Assembly: GCA_025612375.1 (NCBI GenBank)
Contig: JAAXKN010000004.1
Span: 124,001 to 188,000 of the forward strand
DNA: 64,000 nt
Reading direction: 5' to 3'
DNA from: Ignavibacteria bacterium
GTDB taxonomy: Bacteria > Bacteroidota > Ignavibacteria > Ignavibacteriales > SURF-24
Part shown: piece by piece, positions 18,564 to 28,169 of the stretch
How positions within the stretch are numbered: the stretch's first letter is position 1
Layout: each line of letters begins with the position of its first letter
Made by a program: the position numbers and the translations under genes
Notes under the pieces: model-generated
The model's database searches: none
What the model saw: only the letters and a program-made list of their open reading frames with translations
Told to the model about the DNA's origin: nothing

Positions 18564-18841
18564 AATTCCCCCGAATATTGTTTGTGATCTGAAATCCTCC
18601 GCTTGTGCCGGCGAAAAAGTCCTTGCTGCCGAGAGTCACTCCTGGATTTTTTTGGCCGCTATGATTTGGGGAGATATTACCTGAAGGGCATCCGCTTTGG
18701 ATGACGAGATGTGAAATTGCCGCTCTCTGAGATAATCTGACATTTTCCCAGCCCTTTATTTAACGAGATATAAGAAAATTGAAACAGAATATTAAGGTGA
18801 ATTTTTCGACCCTGGGGGTTAAAAAATTATGAGGCAGAAAG

Positions 18842-18874
18842 AAAAAAGCCCGGAGACAGGAGCCCGGGCTTTTT
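18842..18874 (-). terminator. Terminator of the tandem propeller operon
   Basis: An AAAAGCCCGG / CCGGGCTTTT stem with flanking A/T runs, 21 bases past the stop of the minus-strand gene at 18895. Confidence 0.85.
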
Positions 18875-18894
18875 GGGTAAAGTAAGAGCAAAGT

Positions 18895-20154
18895 TTATTT
18901 TAATACGGTCAGCTTTTTGCTTTCTCTGTATCCTCCTGCCTGAATTGTATATATGTACATCCCGCTTGGAAGAGATGATGCGTTAAACCCAGCTGAATGA
19001 GTCCCCGCCTGTTTTAGCCCGTTTACAATTGATGTTACTTCACATCCCAGGAGATTATAAACCTTCAGACTTACAAATTCCTGCCGGGGAATGGTATAGC
19101 TTATTGTAGTTGAAGGGTTAAACGGATTAGGATAATTCTGTGAAAGTGAGTATGAATAAATAACTCCGTTATCAATGCCATCATCAAAACCTGACTGAAT
19201 TTCAGTGTAAACTGAAAGCCCGCTGTTAAATGTTCCGATCCATTTAGAATTGTTCTTGTCAGAGACGATTGAAGTAATATAACTGCCTGTAATAGATGGA
19301 TTGAGTGTATCTATGCACGTCCAGGCCGAAGTATTAAATTTTTCCAGGCAGGTTTCTGTCCCAATCCATTTCTGGTTCTGTCCGTCTATATGAATTGCAT
19401 GAATATAGTTGTTCTTCAGCTCAGAGTTTGAAGTATTATAAATATCGCAGTTTAATCCGTCATGGCGTACAAGCCCCTGGCCCTTGGTTCCAACCCACAT
19501 GATCCCATTCTTATCGAAAGTGACCGACTGAACGTTGTTGCCGGGAAGGGGGGAGTTGTCTTTATTGTAGACAATCCAGTTTTTCCCGTCAAAAACTGCA
19601 AGGCCGTTATCCGTGCCGAAGAATTTATAATCCTGGCTGTTTACCGCAATGCAGTTTATATGATTGCTGGGAAGGGGAGAATTTCCTGTGTTGTAAAATG
19701 TCCAGTTAGTGTCGTCAAACTTTGCCACACCGCCATATATCATCCCCGCCCATTTGCTGCCCTCGTTATCGATTGCAACCGAGGTGACAGTTCTGTAAGG
19801 CAGGGGGGACTTTATGCTGTCATATATAGCCCAGTTTTTCCCGTCAAACCTTACGAGGCCAAGGCAGTACGTTGCGATCCATACGGTATTCTGCCCTTCA
19901 ATTGTAACTGCAAGCGGATGCGGGCACGTAAGGGCAGAGTTCGTTTTATCGTAGATGCTCCAGTCATTCCCGTCAATTTTAACGAGCCCTTTTTCAGCTG
20001 CAATCCATTTTACTCCGAAAGAATCTATGGCTATACTGTTTATCTGGTTGCTCGGAAGCTTCGAATTTGTGCTGTTGAATGTAACCCACTCCTTGTTCTG
20101 ACTAAAAGCATGAGACGTCACAAGTAATAATAAACAGAAACATATTCTCTTCAT
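18895..20154 (-). CDS. Secreted two-component-regulator-type propeller protein with T9SS sorting domain
   Basis: A 419-residue protein with a signal peptide (1-18). About seven repeats of roughly 42 residues follow (20-320), each with a W-[IV]-G/A core (KWIA, VWIA, KWAG, MWVG, KWIG) and a F-D-G-x-N-W turn. The C-terminal T9SS type A domain (about 335-419) starts at QNYPNPFNP. The repeats match the reg_prop family that forms periplasmic sensor propellers in hybrid two-component systems, but no kinase or membrane part follows. It should therefore act as a secreted ligand- or glycan-binding propeller (inference). A GGAGAG site precedes the ATG. It follows its longer paralogue by 23 bases and is probably co-transcribed with it. 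Confidence 0.88.
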   Translation of the reverse strand: MKRICFCLLLLVTSHAFSQNKEWVTFNSTNSKLPSNQINSIAIDSFGVKWIAAEKGLVKIDGNDWSIYDKTNSALTCPHPLAVTIEGQNTVWIATYCLGLVRFDGKNWAIYDSIKSPLPYRTVTSVAIDNEGSKWAGMIYGGVAKFDDTNWTFYNTGNSPLPSNHINCIAVNSQDYKFFGTDNGLAVFDGKNWIVYNKDNSPLPGNNVQSVTFDKNGIMWVGTKGQGLVRHDGLNCDIYNTSNSELKNNYIHAIHIDGQNQKWIGTETCLEKFNTSAWTCIDTLNPSITGSYITSIVSDKNNSKWIGTFNSGLSVYTEIQSGFDDGIDNGVIYSYSLSQNYPNPFNPSTTISYTIPRQEFVSLKVYNLLGCEVTSIVNGLKQAGTHSAGFNASSLPSGMYIYTIQAGGYRESKKLTVLK

Positions 20155-20177
20155 ATTATACTCTCCTGTTATAATTG

Positions 20178-22310
20178 TTATTTAAGCATTATCATTTTTA
20201 TAATCCTTTCTGTTACTTTTCCATTTATTGTTATGGCTTCCATTTTACAAATATAAGTCCCGCTTGCAGCCTGACTATTATTGAAGTCTTTTCCGTCCCA
20301 GACTACATTCTGGTATCCCGCCGTCTGAGAACTAAAAGTAAAGCTCTTTATTGCCACACCTAACATATTAAAGATCGTAAGCCTTACGCTGGCAGCTTCA
20401 GGCAGCGCGTATCTTATTGTGGTTGCTGGATTGAACGGATTCGGAAAATTCTGAACAAGTTCAAAATCCTTAATTACAGATCCCTTTTCACTTACAGAGG
20501 TAACTGTAACCGATGCCGTATTGCTGTAATCTGATTCGCCGCCACCGGCAACTGCCTTTATCCTGTACTCATAGCTGCCCGGAATTGCGAGGCCGGTATC
20601 AATAAATTCAACGCTGTTTTCCTGTGTGGTGGCTACTTGTATGAAACCGGATCCGGATTTCCTTTCAATTACATACCCGGTCTCGCTTTCTGAGTTGTCA
20701 TTCCAGGTAAGCTTTGTCTGATTTTTGTCTTCAGGTGATGCCTTCAGGTTGTCAGGCGCATTGAAAACTGTTGTGAACTTCCAGACCGGCGACCATTGCG
20801 TCTTTACGCTTCCATTCATGCCCTGAACCCGCCAGTAATACTGCCTGAAGTCTGTAAGGCCTTTTACTTCTTTTACTGTATCGGTTATTGCTGAATCCTG
20901 TATTACAGGGTGCAGGAATGTGCTGTCTGAAGCAATTACAAGTTTGTAGCTGTCGCAGAATGCTCCTTTATTCCAGCTGAGCCTGATATCGAGGGGTTGT
21001 TTCATGGAATTGTTTACCGGCTTTAACTGATTTGGAACCGACAAGGCCGCAATCTGAAATTTCCCGCTTGTTATTCCCTGTATCTGTGAATTTGAGATGG
21101 ATTCAATTCTGATGACACACGAGGAAGAGGATACTTCAGGCACAGTAATGTCTTCAGATCCGTCGTTTGCAGTATTTAAGACAAGGTCAACCGGGAATGT
21201 TGCGCCTCCGTCTGTGGAAAGCCTGATGTTTACATTTCCCGAAACGTTGCTTGTAGCCCAGGTTATTTTTTCTTTGCTCCCGGTTATCCATCTGGTTTGG
21301 TTTCCGGGTTCAGAGACAATAATGACGGGAGGAATATTAACTCCGTTCTCATTAAAAACTGCAATACCACCGCGTCCTGTCCCGATCCATTTATTGCCGT
21401 ATTTGTCAACTGCAATTGTTCTTACATATTTATCCGGAAGTCCGGAGTTGGCAGTGTCATAGAATGTCCACTTGTCGCCTTCAAACCTTGCCACCCCGGT
21501 TGAGTCCATCCCGAGCCATTTTATATTCCTGTTCTCAAGCGTAACACAGGCAACCCAGTTGTCATGGATAGGACTCCTTGCCTTGTCAAACTTTGTAAAT
21601 GTTGTGTCATGCAGCCTGAAGAGCCCGCAGCTGAATGAGGCTATCCATTTATCGTTATTTTTATCGATGGCAATGGAAAGCGAGGCATTGCAGGAGAGGT
21701 TGGAATTGTATTTATTTTTTATCTCCCAGTTTACTCCGTCAAATCTTGCAAGCCCCCCGCCGTTTGTGCCGATCCAGGTATTTCCAAGGCTGTCGGCGGC
21801 AAGCGAATAGACAAAATTTACAGGAAGCGGGGAATTTTCCTTAGTATATACAACCCAGATGTCATTTTCAACCCGTACAAGGCCCTTGTCACCGGTCCCT
21901 ATCCACATTACTCCTTTAGGGTCAATTACAAAAGAAGCCACCCAGTTGCTGGGCAGAAATGAATTTGATGTGTTCCAGTTTGTCCAGGTCTTACCGTCAA
22001 ACTTGTAGAGCCCTCCGGATTTAGTGCCGATCCATTTATTGTTATCTTTATCAACATAAACGACGCGAACAAAATCATTGCTCAGGCCTGAGTTCTTAGA
22101 GTTGTATATTGTCCAGTTTGTGCCATCAAATCTTGCAAGTCCGTAGCCATCAGTCCCTATCCATTTTACCTCCTGATGATCGATAGCTATTGAAGATACG
22201 TTGTTATTGGGCAGGCGTGAATTTGCGCCGTTGAAATAAATCCAATGTGAGCTCTGTGAAAAGAGCATATTGCTGAATAAAAGAAAAAGAGACAGTAACA
22301 TCTTTTTCAT
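20178..22310 (-). CDS. Secreted multidomain propeller/Fn3 protein with T9SS sorting domain
   Basis: A 710-residue protein with a signal peptide (1-19). A propeller of about seven reg_prop repeats follows (20-330), with KWIGT/MWIGT/TWIGT cores. Next come an Ig-like domain (about 335-425), two fibronectin type III-like domains (about 430-525 and 530-612), and a FlgD-like/T9SS type A tail (about 625-710) starting at QNFPNPFNP. Like its downstream paralogue it lacks any signalling domain, so it is a surface or secreted binding protein rather than a sensor kinase. It is first in the two-gene operon. Confidence 0.88.
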   Translation of the reverse strand: MKKMLLSLFLLFSNMLFSQSSHWIYFNGANSRLPNNNVSSIAIDHQEVKWIGTDGYGLARFDGTNWTIYNSKNSGLSNDFVRVVYVDKDNNKWIGTKSGGLYKFDGKTWTNWNTSNSFLPSNWVASFVIDPKGVMWIGTGDKGLVRVENDIWVVYTKENSPLPVNFVYSLAADSLGNTWIGTNGGGLARFDGVNWEIKNKYNSNLSCNASLSIAIDKNNDKWIASFSCGLFRLHDTTFTKFDKARSPIHDNWVACVTLENRNIKWLGMDSTGVARFEGDKWTFYDTANSGLPDKYVRTIAVDKYGNKWIGTGRGGIAVFNENGVNIPPVIIVSEPGNQTRWITGSKEKITWATSNVSGNVNIRLSTDGGATFPVDLVLNTANDGSEDITVPEVSSSSCVIRIESISNSQIQGITSGKFQIAALSVPNQLKPVNNSMKQPLDIRLSWNKGAFCDSYKLVIASDSTFLHPVIQDSAITDTVKEVKGLTDFRQYYWRVQGMNGSVKTQWSPVWKFTTVFNAPDNLKASPEDKNQTKLTWNDNSESETGYVIERKSGSGFIQVATTQENSVEFIDTGLAIPGSYEYRIKAVAGGGESDYSNTASVTVTSVSEKGSVIKDFELVQNFPNPFNPATTIRYALPEAASVRLTIFNMLGVAIKSFTFSSQTAGYQNVVWDGKDFNNSQAASGTYICKMEAITINGKVTERIIKMIMLK

Positions 22311-22512
22311 GGCGACTCCTTAGTTTATATAATTAATCTTAGTCATTGGAAATTAAAGGGGGAAAAAAGGGTACTTACAATTAATCATATAATTTGTCCG
22401 AATATCCGCAAGGTACAAAGAAGGTTCTACTTACGTTTTGATGAAAAGCAGCATTAGACGTGACGGCTGTCACAAGATTATCGGTGGAATTCGGGGGGGA
22501 AAGGTGTGTTTG

Positions 22513-22974
22513 TCAGGATTTATTTAAGCTGGATTTAAGAAACTCCTTCCTGAAACTAAATATTCTATTAAGCTTCTTTTTAATTACAATTGCATTCATT
22601 ATTCTTCCGATCAGTCCTAATGGAATTGCGTAATGCACTATGTCTGTCATCTCAACCCCTTCATTAACCTCACGGAAAATGTGCTCGTGGTGCCAGAGCT
22701 TGTAAGGGCCGAATCTTTGCTCATCAACAAAATATTCATAGTCTCTTACGTGGGTTATTTCAGTTACCCAGGTGACATATATCAGGGGGAATATTTTAAT
22801 GCGGTATATAATAATCTGCCCGGGGTACATTTCTCCGGGCAGAATAGACTTGATCTTGAAGTCCAGTTCGGGAGGAGTCATTATCTGAAGGTTCTTCGGA
22901 TCAGAGAAAAATTCCCAGCATTTGGTTTTGCTGACTGGTAAAACCTTCTTTGTTTCGAACCTGTAGACCTTCAT
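22513..22974 (-). CDS. SRPBCC-family (START-like) protein
   Basis: A 153-residue cytoplasmic protein with the SRPBCC/polyketide-cyclase-like helix-grip pattern: an early ETKKVLPVSKTKCWEFFSD segment, a long middle beta-sheet with an HEHIF strand near 95-99, and a C-terminal helix. Such proteins hold hydrophobic ligands in a deep cavity, and no substrate is predictable here. It stands alone between secreted-protein genes, with 201 bases upstream. I see no signal peptide. Confidence 0.8.
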   Translation of the reverse strand: MKVYRFETKKVLPVSKTKCWEFFSDPKNLQIMTPPELDFKIKSILPGEMYPGQIIIYRIKIFPLIYVTWVTEITHVRDYEYFVDEQRFGPYKLWHHEHIFREVNEGVEMTDIVHYAIPLGLIGRIMNAIVIKKKLNRIFSFRKEFLKSSLNKS

Positions 22975-23031
22975 ATTATTCCCTTGATAATAACCTTAAT
23001 AAATAAATATTCCTGCCCATTTTCATGGATC

Positions 23032-26000
23032 TTATTTCAAAAGGAGGAGCTTCCTGCTCTCTGAGAAATTACCCGCCTGCATTCTGTAGAGATAAATTCC
23101 GCTTGCGGCACTTTGTCCTGAATTATCCCGCCCGTTCCACCTTACGCTGTATATGCCCGGCGTATGCTCTGAATTTATGAGCGTTGAAACAACCTGTCCC
23201 AAAAGGTTGATTATATCAATCCTTACAGTTGAGCGCTCTGCTATCTCGTATGTTATTGTGGTTGTCGGGTTGAAAGGATTGGGATAGTTATCCATAAGCC
23301 TGTAGCTGAAATGTTTCTGAAGCCCTGTTTCATCTTTGACGTCCGTAACAGCCTGCCCGAAGACCTGGAGCTCAAGAAGTGAATAGCCCCACTCTGTTGC
23401 ACGCTGAATGCCGTACATCCTTACATAACGAGCATTCATGGAACAGGCAACTGCATCCAGGCCGCCGTCACTGTTGGTCTCGTATTTTACTGTAGTCCAG
23501 TTTTGCCCGTCTTCAGAGAGGTTGATTTTATACTGCTTCCCGTAGGCGGCTTCCCATTGAAGCACAACCTGCTCAATCTTATATACGTCCTGAAGGTCAA
23601 CGGTAATTGACTGCGGATCGCTGAAGGCAGAGGACCACCTTGTGGACAAGCTTCCGTCAACGGCATATCTGCCGCCCAGCTCGGGCTTTTCAACAGATGT
23701 TACTGTAACAGGCTTCCCAAAGGCCAGGTTCTTGGGCGGCTCGGGACTGACAGTTAACTGCGTCTTGAATGAGTTATTACTCTCCACGCATTCGTCAACC
23801 GAATTGTCGTAATCTGCTGTGGCCTCAAGCGTAAATGTGCCGGTATTTCCGGCTGTCCAGCTGTATGAGCCTTCAGGCCCGCCGTCGGCCCCAATAAGAG
23901 CCATGCCGCCAGCCGGAACAGGGGCAGAATAGTTCGTGCTCCAGCTTACTTCTTTTCCATCAATCTTAAAAAGAACCTTTATCTTCGTGTCTTTACTTGT
24001 TGCGCCGGTGCCCTGATTCATAACAGTTGCAAGGAACTGGACCTTTTCTCCCTTGAGCGGATATCTGGGAAGAGTTCTTATCCCGGTAATAACAAAATCA
24101 GGCTTTTTTACTCCGCTCTGCATCTGGAAGCTTCCTTTTAGTGGGAGGTTATCCGACGAGCCGCCTGCCATGACGTTAAACGTGCCCGGTTCCACGGTAA
24201 AAGAACTGTCGGCTTCATTGTAATAATAAAGCTCATCATTTGTAATTGTAAAGGTGACCGTCTTTTTTTCTCCGGGTTCAAGCGTAATTCTCTTAAATCC
24301 TCTCAGCTGTTTTACAGGCATTTCCACAGCCGACTGAGTGCGGCTTAAATACAGCTGGGGCACTTCGTCGCCCGCTCTTTGCCCGGTGTTTGTAACGTCA
24401 AGGCTTACTGTTACCGGTTCTCCGTATGAAGGATTCGCCGGGCTGATGACCAGGTTGCTGTAACCAAATGTTGTATAGCTCAGGCCATATCCGAAGGGGA
24501 ACAGGGGAATGAAACCTTTTTTATCGAACCAGCGGTAGCCGCCGCCATAGTCATTCGTGAAGTCATCATCCCAGGCCGGAAGCTGTGAATCTGTCTTTGG
24601 ATAAGTAACAGGCAACTTGCCTCCCGGATTGTAATCTCCAAAGAGCACCTCTGCCAGTGCGGTGCCTCCTTCCTGTCCGGGATAGAAGGCATAGATTAAA
24701 CCTTTTATTTTGTCAATTGACTGGTTAAGCCCGCAGATTCCTCCGCTGAAGAGTACAACAATAACATTTTTATTTACTGCAGCCAGCTCATTTATAAGAT
24801 CCTGCTGCTTTCCCGGAAGCTCTATTGAACCCGTAGCCCTGTCCATGCCTTCGCTTTCCTGGCTGGGATCCAGTCCGCCGCAGAAAATAACGACGTCGGA
24901 CTGCATTGCATAAAGCTTTGCCTTTGCAAAGCCGTCGGTATTGCTGCTGTTGATGTCGCAGCCCCTGGTAAAAAGTATATTTGATGCGCCGAATTTATTC
25001 TCCAGGCCGGCTTTGGGGCTGACTGTATAGAAAGGAGAAACATACGCGCTTCCGCCTCCGTCAATCTGCATAACATCGGCGCTTGGCCCGATTAAAGCAA
25101 TTGTTTTTATTTGAGATTTGTTCAAGGGCAGTATATTGTCCTGGTTTTTCAGGAGCACCATTACTTTCTTTGCCGCCTCAACTGTGAGATCTTTATGAGC
25201 CTTGCTGTTTACATCATCCGGATTTCCCACCGGATAGTAATTCATCATGCCCGACAGGAATTTTGTCCTGAGAACCCTCCGTACGGCTTCATTAATTGCC
25301 GATTCGGGTACGGTCCCTTTCTTTACAAGATCTGCCAGGCCGGTATATAGCGTCGATCCCATTTCAATGTCGCAACCTGCCTTAATAGCCTTTCCGGGAT
25401 CCCAAATGGAGCCCCAGTCGGATACAACATAATAAGGGAAGCCCCATTTTTCTTTTAATATGGTTGTAAGAAGGTTATGGTTTTCAGCGCTTTTTTCACC
25501 ATTTATTAAATTGTATGCGTTCATGACCGAAAAAGCTCCGCCCTGCTGGACGGCTGTTCTGAAATAAAGCCCGTAATATTCCATAAGCATTCTCTGGCTT
25601 ACGCTAATATTGTTGGTAAGTCTTCCGTTTTCCCTGTGGTTGGCGTTGTAATGTTTAATTGTTGCAAGGCATGGCGTCATCTGAATTCCCTTAACGGCAG
25701 CAGTGGTTATCTGTGCATCCAGGTACGGATCCTCGCCGCCGCTTTCAGCGCTTCTGCCATTTCTGGGATCACGGTTGAGATCCATTGCAGGTCCAAGAGC
25801 CTGATGCTTTCCCTTGCCCCGGAATTCTTCTCCCATTGCAGTTCCAAGCCTCTGAACAAGATCCAGGTCCCAGCTTGCGGCCATTGCAATTCCAACAGGA
25901 AAGCATGTGGCATTGCTGCCGTCACGCACTCCATGAGGGCCGTCTGCCATAATAAATCCCGGGACGTTAAGCCTCGCATTATCCGCGGTATTAAAGCCTC

Positions 26001-26160
26001 CTTCCTGATGGAGCTGAAGTATTTTTTCGTCCAGTGTCATTTTATTAAGAAGAGAATCTATCCTTTCTTCAAGAGTCTGTGCTGAAGAAAATGAACTGAA
26101 AACACTAATAAAACAAAGAAAGAAAAGAAAAGTAAAGCCGGGGCGGGAAAAGTTTTTCAT
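23032..26160 (-). CDS. Secreted glycoside hydrolase family 3 enzyme with CARDB, F5/8C and T9SS domains
   Basis: A 1042-residue exported glycosidase. After the signal peptide (1-28) come a GH3 N-terminal barrel (about 30-330) with the catalytic nucleophile D248 in VVSDWGS, a GH3 C-terminal sandwich (about 350-570) and a Fn3-like domain (about 595-670). A CARDB-type adhesion domain (about 685-790), a discoidin/F5-8C-type carbohydrate-binding domain (about 800-935) and a T9SS type A tail (about 955-1042, from DNYPNPFNP) complete it. The likely activity is a beta-glucosidase or related exo-beta-glycosidase on the cell surface; the sugar specificity is not readable. It is monocistronic. Confidence 0.94.
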   Translation of the reverse strand: MKNFSRPGFTFLFFLCFISVFSSFSSAQTLEERIDSLLNKMTLDEKILQLHQEGGFNTADNARLNVPGFIMADGPHGVRDGSNATCFPVGIAMAASWDLDLVQRLGTAMGEEFRGKGKHQALGPAMDLNRDPRNGRSAESGGEDPYLDAQITTAAVKGIQMTPCLATIKHYNANHRENGRLTNNISVSQRMLMEYYGLYFRTAVQQGGAFSVMNAYNLINGEKSAENHNLLTTILKEKWGFPYYVVSDWGSIWDPGKAIKAGCDIEMGSTLYTGLADLVKKGTVPESAINEAVRRVLRTKFLSGMMNYYPVGNPDDVNSKAHKDLTVEAAKKVMVLLKNQDNILPLNKSQIKTIALIGPSADVMQIDGGGSAYVSPFYTVSPKAGLENKFGASNILFTRGCDINSSNTDGFAKAKLYAMQSDVVIFCGGLDPSQESEGMDRATGSIELPGKQQDLINELAAVNKNVIVVLFSGGICGLNQSIDKIKGLIYAFYPGQEGGTALAEVLFGDYNPGGKLPVTYPKTDSQLPAWDDDFTNDYGGGYRWFDKKGFIPLFPFGYGLSYTTFGYSNLVISPANPSYGEPVTVSLDVTNTGQRAGDEVPQLYLSRTQSAVEMPVKQLRGFKRITLEPGEKKTVTFTITNDELYYYNEADSSFTVEPGTFNVMAGGSSDNLPLKGSFQMQSGVKKPDFVITGIRTLPRYPLKGEKVQFLATVMNQGTGATSKDTKIKVLFKIDGKEVSWSTNYSAPVPAGGMALIGADGGPEGSYSWTAGNTGTFTLEATADYDNSVDECVESNNSFKTQLTVSPEPPKNLAFGKPVTVTSVEKPELGGRYAVDGSLSTRWSSAFSDPQSITVDLQDVYKIEQVVLQWEAAYGKQYKINLSEDGQNWTTVKYETNSDGGLDAVACSMNARYVRMYGIQRATEWGYSLLELQVFGQAVTDVKDETGLQKHFSYRLMDNYPNPFNPTTTITYEIAERSTVRIDIINLLGQVVSTLINSEHTPGIYSVRWNGRDNSGQSAASGIYLYRMQAGNFSESRKLLLLK

Positions 26161-26221
26161 TATCCTGATTCCTTAAAATTATACGGCCAAATTTTAGCTA
26201 TATAACCTGCCATATGCAAAT

Positions 26222-26268
26222 AAAAAATGAGAGATAAAGATGGATGTAATCGGATCTTTATCTCTCAC
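26222..26268 (-). terminator. Terminator after the truncated SdrD-like gene
   Basis: A perfect 13-bp stem (GAGAGATAAAGAT / ATCTTTATCTCTC) followed by a T-run on the minus strand. It lies between the SdrD-like gene stop (26336) and the GH3 start. Confidence 0.85.
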
Positions 26269-26335
26269 CAGATTATTTCGCTGCCAGTCAGAATATATTC
26301 AAAAATCTGATTGTCCGGCATTTCCCAAGATTTAA

Positions 26336-27433
26336 TTACTGAAAAGTAAACGGACAGGGGGAAGACTGGACAAATGTTTTGTTATTGTTTGCATTATCAA
26401 GAGCATTCTTCAAAGCTTCCTGATAAGTGCGGATTGCGCCGCTATTAACAGTGTAGCCATTTGATCCTAAGGAACTATTGGCCTCATTCATAAGCGCATT
26501 TATAGTTATAAATCCCAAACTGTTTGCACCATTGACTCCCGGAGCATACACCAGTGCATTGCCGCTGACCTTACCATTAAAGACGTTTAATTCCATGGCT
26601 GCAAGCTGGGCAGAGAGCATATAAGCCATATTTGTGGCAGTGGCGCTTAGTAACCAGGTACGGAACTCAGCATAAGTAGAAGGGTTAAAATCCGAACCGT
26701 TGGCATTGCGTAAGTTTAAGCCGCTCAACATGGAAAGATCGCTCCCGTCAATTAGGCCCATGCCGTTTTTATTTGACCAGAAGCCGAGCGTGAGCCCGCC
26801 GCCTGCTCCCAGGCAAACGTTACCGAATTCTGCCAGTCCGGTGCCGCCATCAGCTATTGTCAGTGTAACAGAGGTGGATGTAGTATGCATCCAGCTGGTT
26901 TCAATTGGTGTAAATTCAGTTACAGTATAGCTCCCGGGTTCCACTGTAAGGCTTACGGGTGTATAGCGTATATAGTCGAAGCCATCAGTTATCTCAACCT
27001 TCCAGCCCGTCAGATTCTGGTTGTCATCATTAATGCCGTTAACATTTGCGTCATAGAATTTAATAACCTGCAATTCCGCTCTGGGCGGCAGGCTGCCGCT
27101 TATTACTTTGAAATTATCGGTTTTACTCAGGTCCGGATCAAAATTGCGTACTGAACTAACCCATACCTTATATTCTCCGCCAGAGTTAGGAGTGTTATCA
27201 TATCCTGTGGTATAAGGTGGGGTGTTGTTGCTTCCTGTTCTTAAAATAGCCTCAAGCTGATAGCACTGGTCAAACTCACCGTTTGTTACATGTATCGGCA
27301 GTGAGTCCTGCAAGCCAAGACTGGTTCCAAGCAGAACAGCTCCGCTGGGGTCAGTTACCTGGCAGTAATAATATCCGTCTGGCAAACCTGCGGCCCCCGG
27401 ATGGGCTGGTCCGCCATTTAGATATACATCTCC
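26336..27433 (-). pseudogene. 5'-truncated SdrD B-like surface protein gene
   Basis: The readable frame covers 366 codons: an SdrD B-like repeat region followed by a C-terminal domain with GLTLGFWSNKNG. The sequence already looks like family sequence from the first codon after an in-frame TAG (27434-27436), where it begins GDVYLNGGPAHPGAAG. There is no ATG, GTG or signal peptide upstream; the first possible start is a TTG at 27385, well inside the conserved part. The gene therefore seems to have lost its 5' end, including its export signal. Its terminator is intact. It could be a decayed gene, an edge left by a deletion, or an assembly error. Confidence 0.7.
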
Positions 27434-27724
27434 CTACGAGAATTTTCAGTACAGGAAGTGAGAGTATTCTAGGCAAAATTAATTCTTCCTAAAGCATAAA
27501 AATATTTGCATGAATTCCAGTACGGATTTTCAGATTGTTTTATGCGGGTGCGGAACTTTTGGAACAATGGCATATTTATTTGCGTCAATTGTATTCAGAT
27601 TCTGTTGTCTTTCTTTATGTAAAATTATTTATCTTTGAAAAGCCTGAATAATCTTTCCTGCAGAAAAGCCGCGGGATAAAATAATTTTACAAATTTTGAG
27701 ACAAATATTGAGGAGCAGAACTAT

Positions 27725-28054
27725 ATGAAAATGTCAGATATCCCTTTTGGCATTACAGACTGGTCAAAAATCGATAAGACAGAGCACAAAGGGGCCACAG
27801 GATCTGCTTACTGGCACACGCAGCAGTTCGGAGACCTTCGCGTACGCATGGTCGAATATACACCGGGCTACCTTGCCGATCACTGGTGCTCAAAAGGCCA
27901 CATCCTCTTTTGCCTTGAGGGGGAACTTATAACCGAGCTCGCAGACGGAAGAAAATTTACACTTACTCCCGGAATGAGCTATCAGGTTGCAGATAATGAG
28001 GAGGCTCACAGGTCCTTTACACAGACCGGAGCCAGGCTGTTTATTGTGGATTGA
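27725..28054 (+). CDS. Small cupin (DHCW-motif-like) protein
   Basis: A 109-residue single-domain cupin of the DHCW-motif type; here the motif reads ADHWCSKGH (near residues 56-64). The second cupin strand (LTPGMSYQVADNEEAHRS) supplies the other His. Metal binding is likely and the reaction is unknown. A GAGGAG ribosome site precedes the ATG. It is divergent from the truncated SdrD-like gene and upstream of a DUF169 gene, 115 bases away, with which it may be co-transcribed. Confidence 0.85.
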   Translation: MKMSDIPFGITDWSKIDKTEHKGATGSAYWHTQQFGDLRVRMVEYTPGYLADHWCSKGHILFCLEGELITELADGRKFTLTPGMSYQVADNEEAHRSFTQTGARLFIVD

Positions 28055-28169
28055 TGATGAATGTTATACAGGCACATGCAGACAAATTCTGATCTCCTTT
28101 TTTGTTAGGATTTTTCATACCTTTGAAACGTCTAAAGAATGATGGATTGATAAAAGGACTATAAAAAAC

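Noticed and set aside
19462-20127. 221-codon plus-strand frame
   Set aside because: It mirrors the regular propeller repeats of the minus-strand gene; the periodic sequence of that gene creates the open frame.
18895-22310. Possible sensory half of a hybrid two-component system
   Set aside because: Both propeller proteins end in T9SS sorting domains and carry no kinase, receiver or membrane span.
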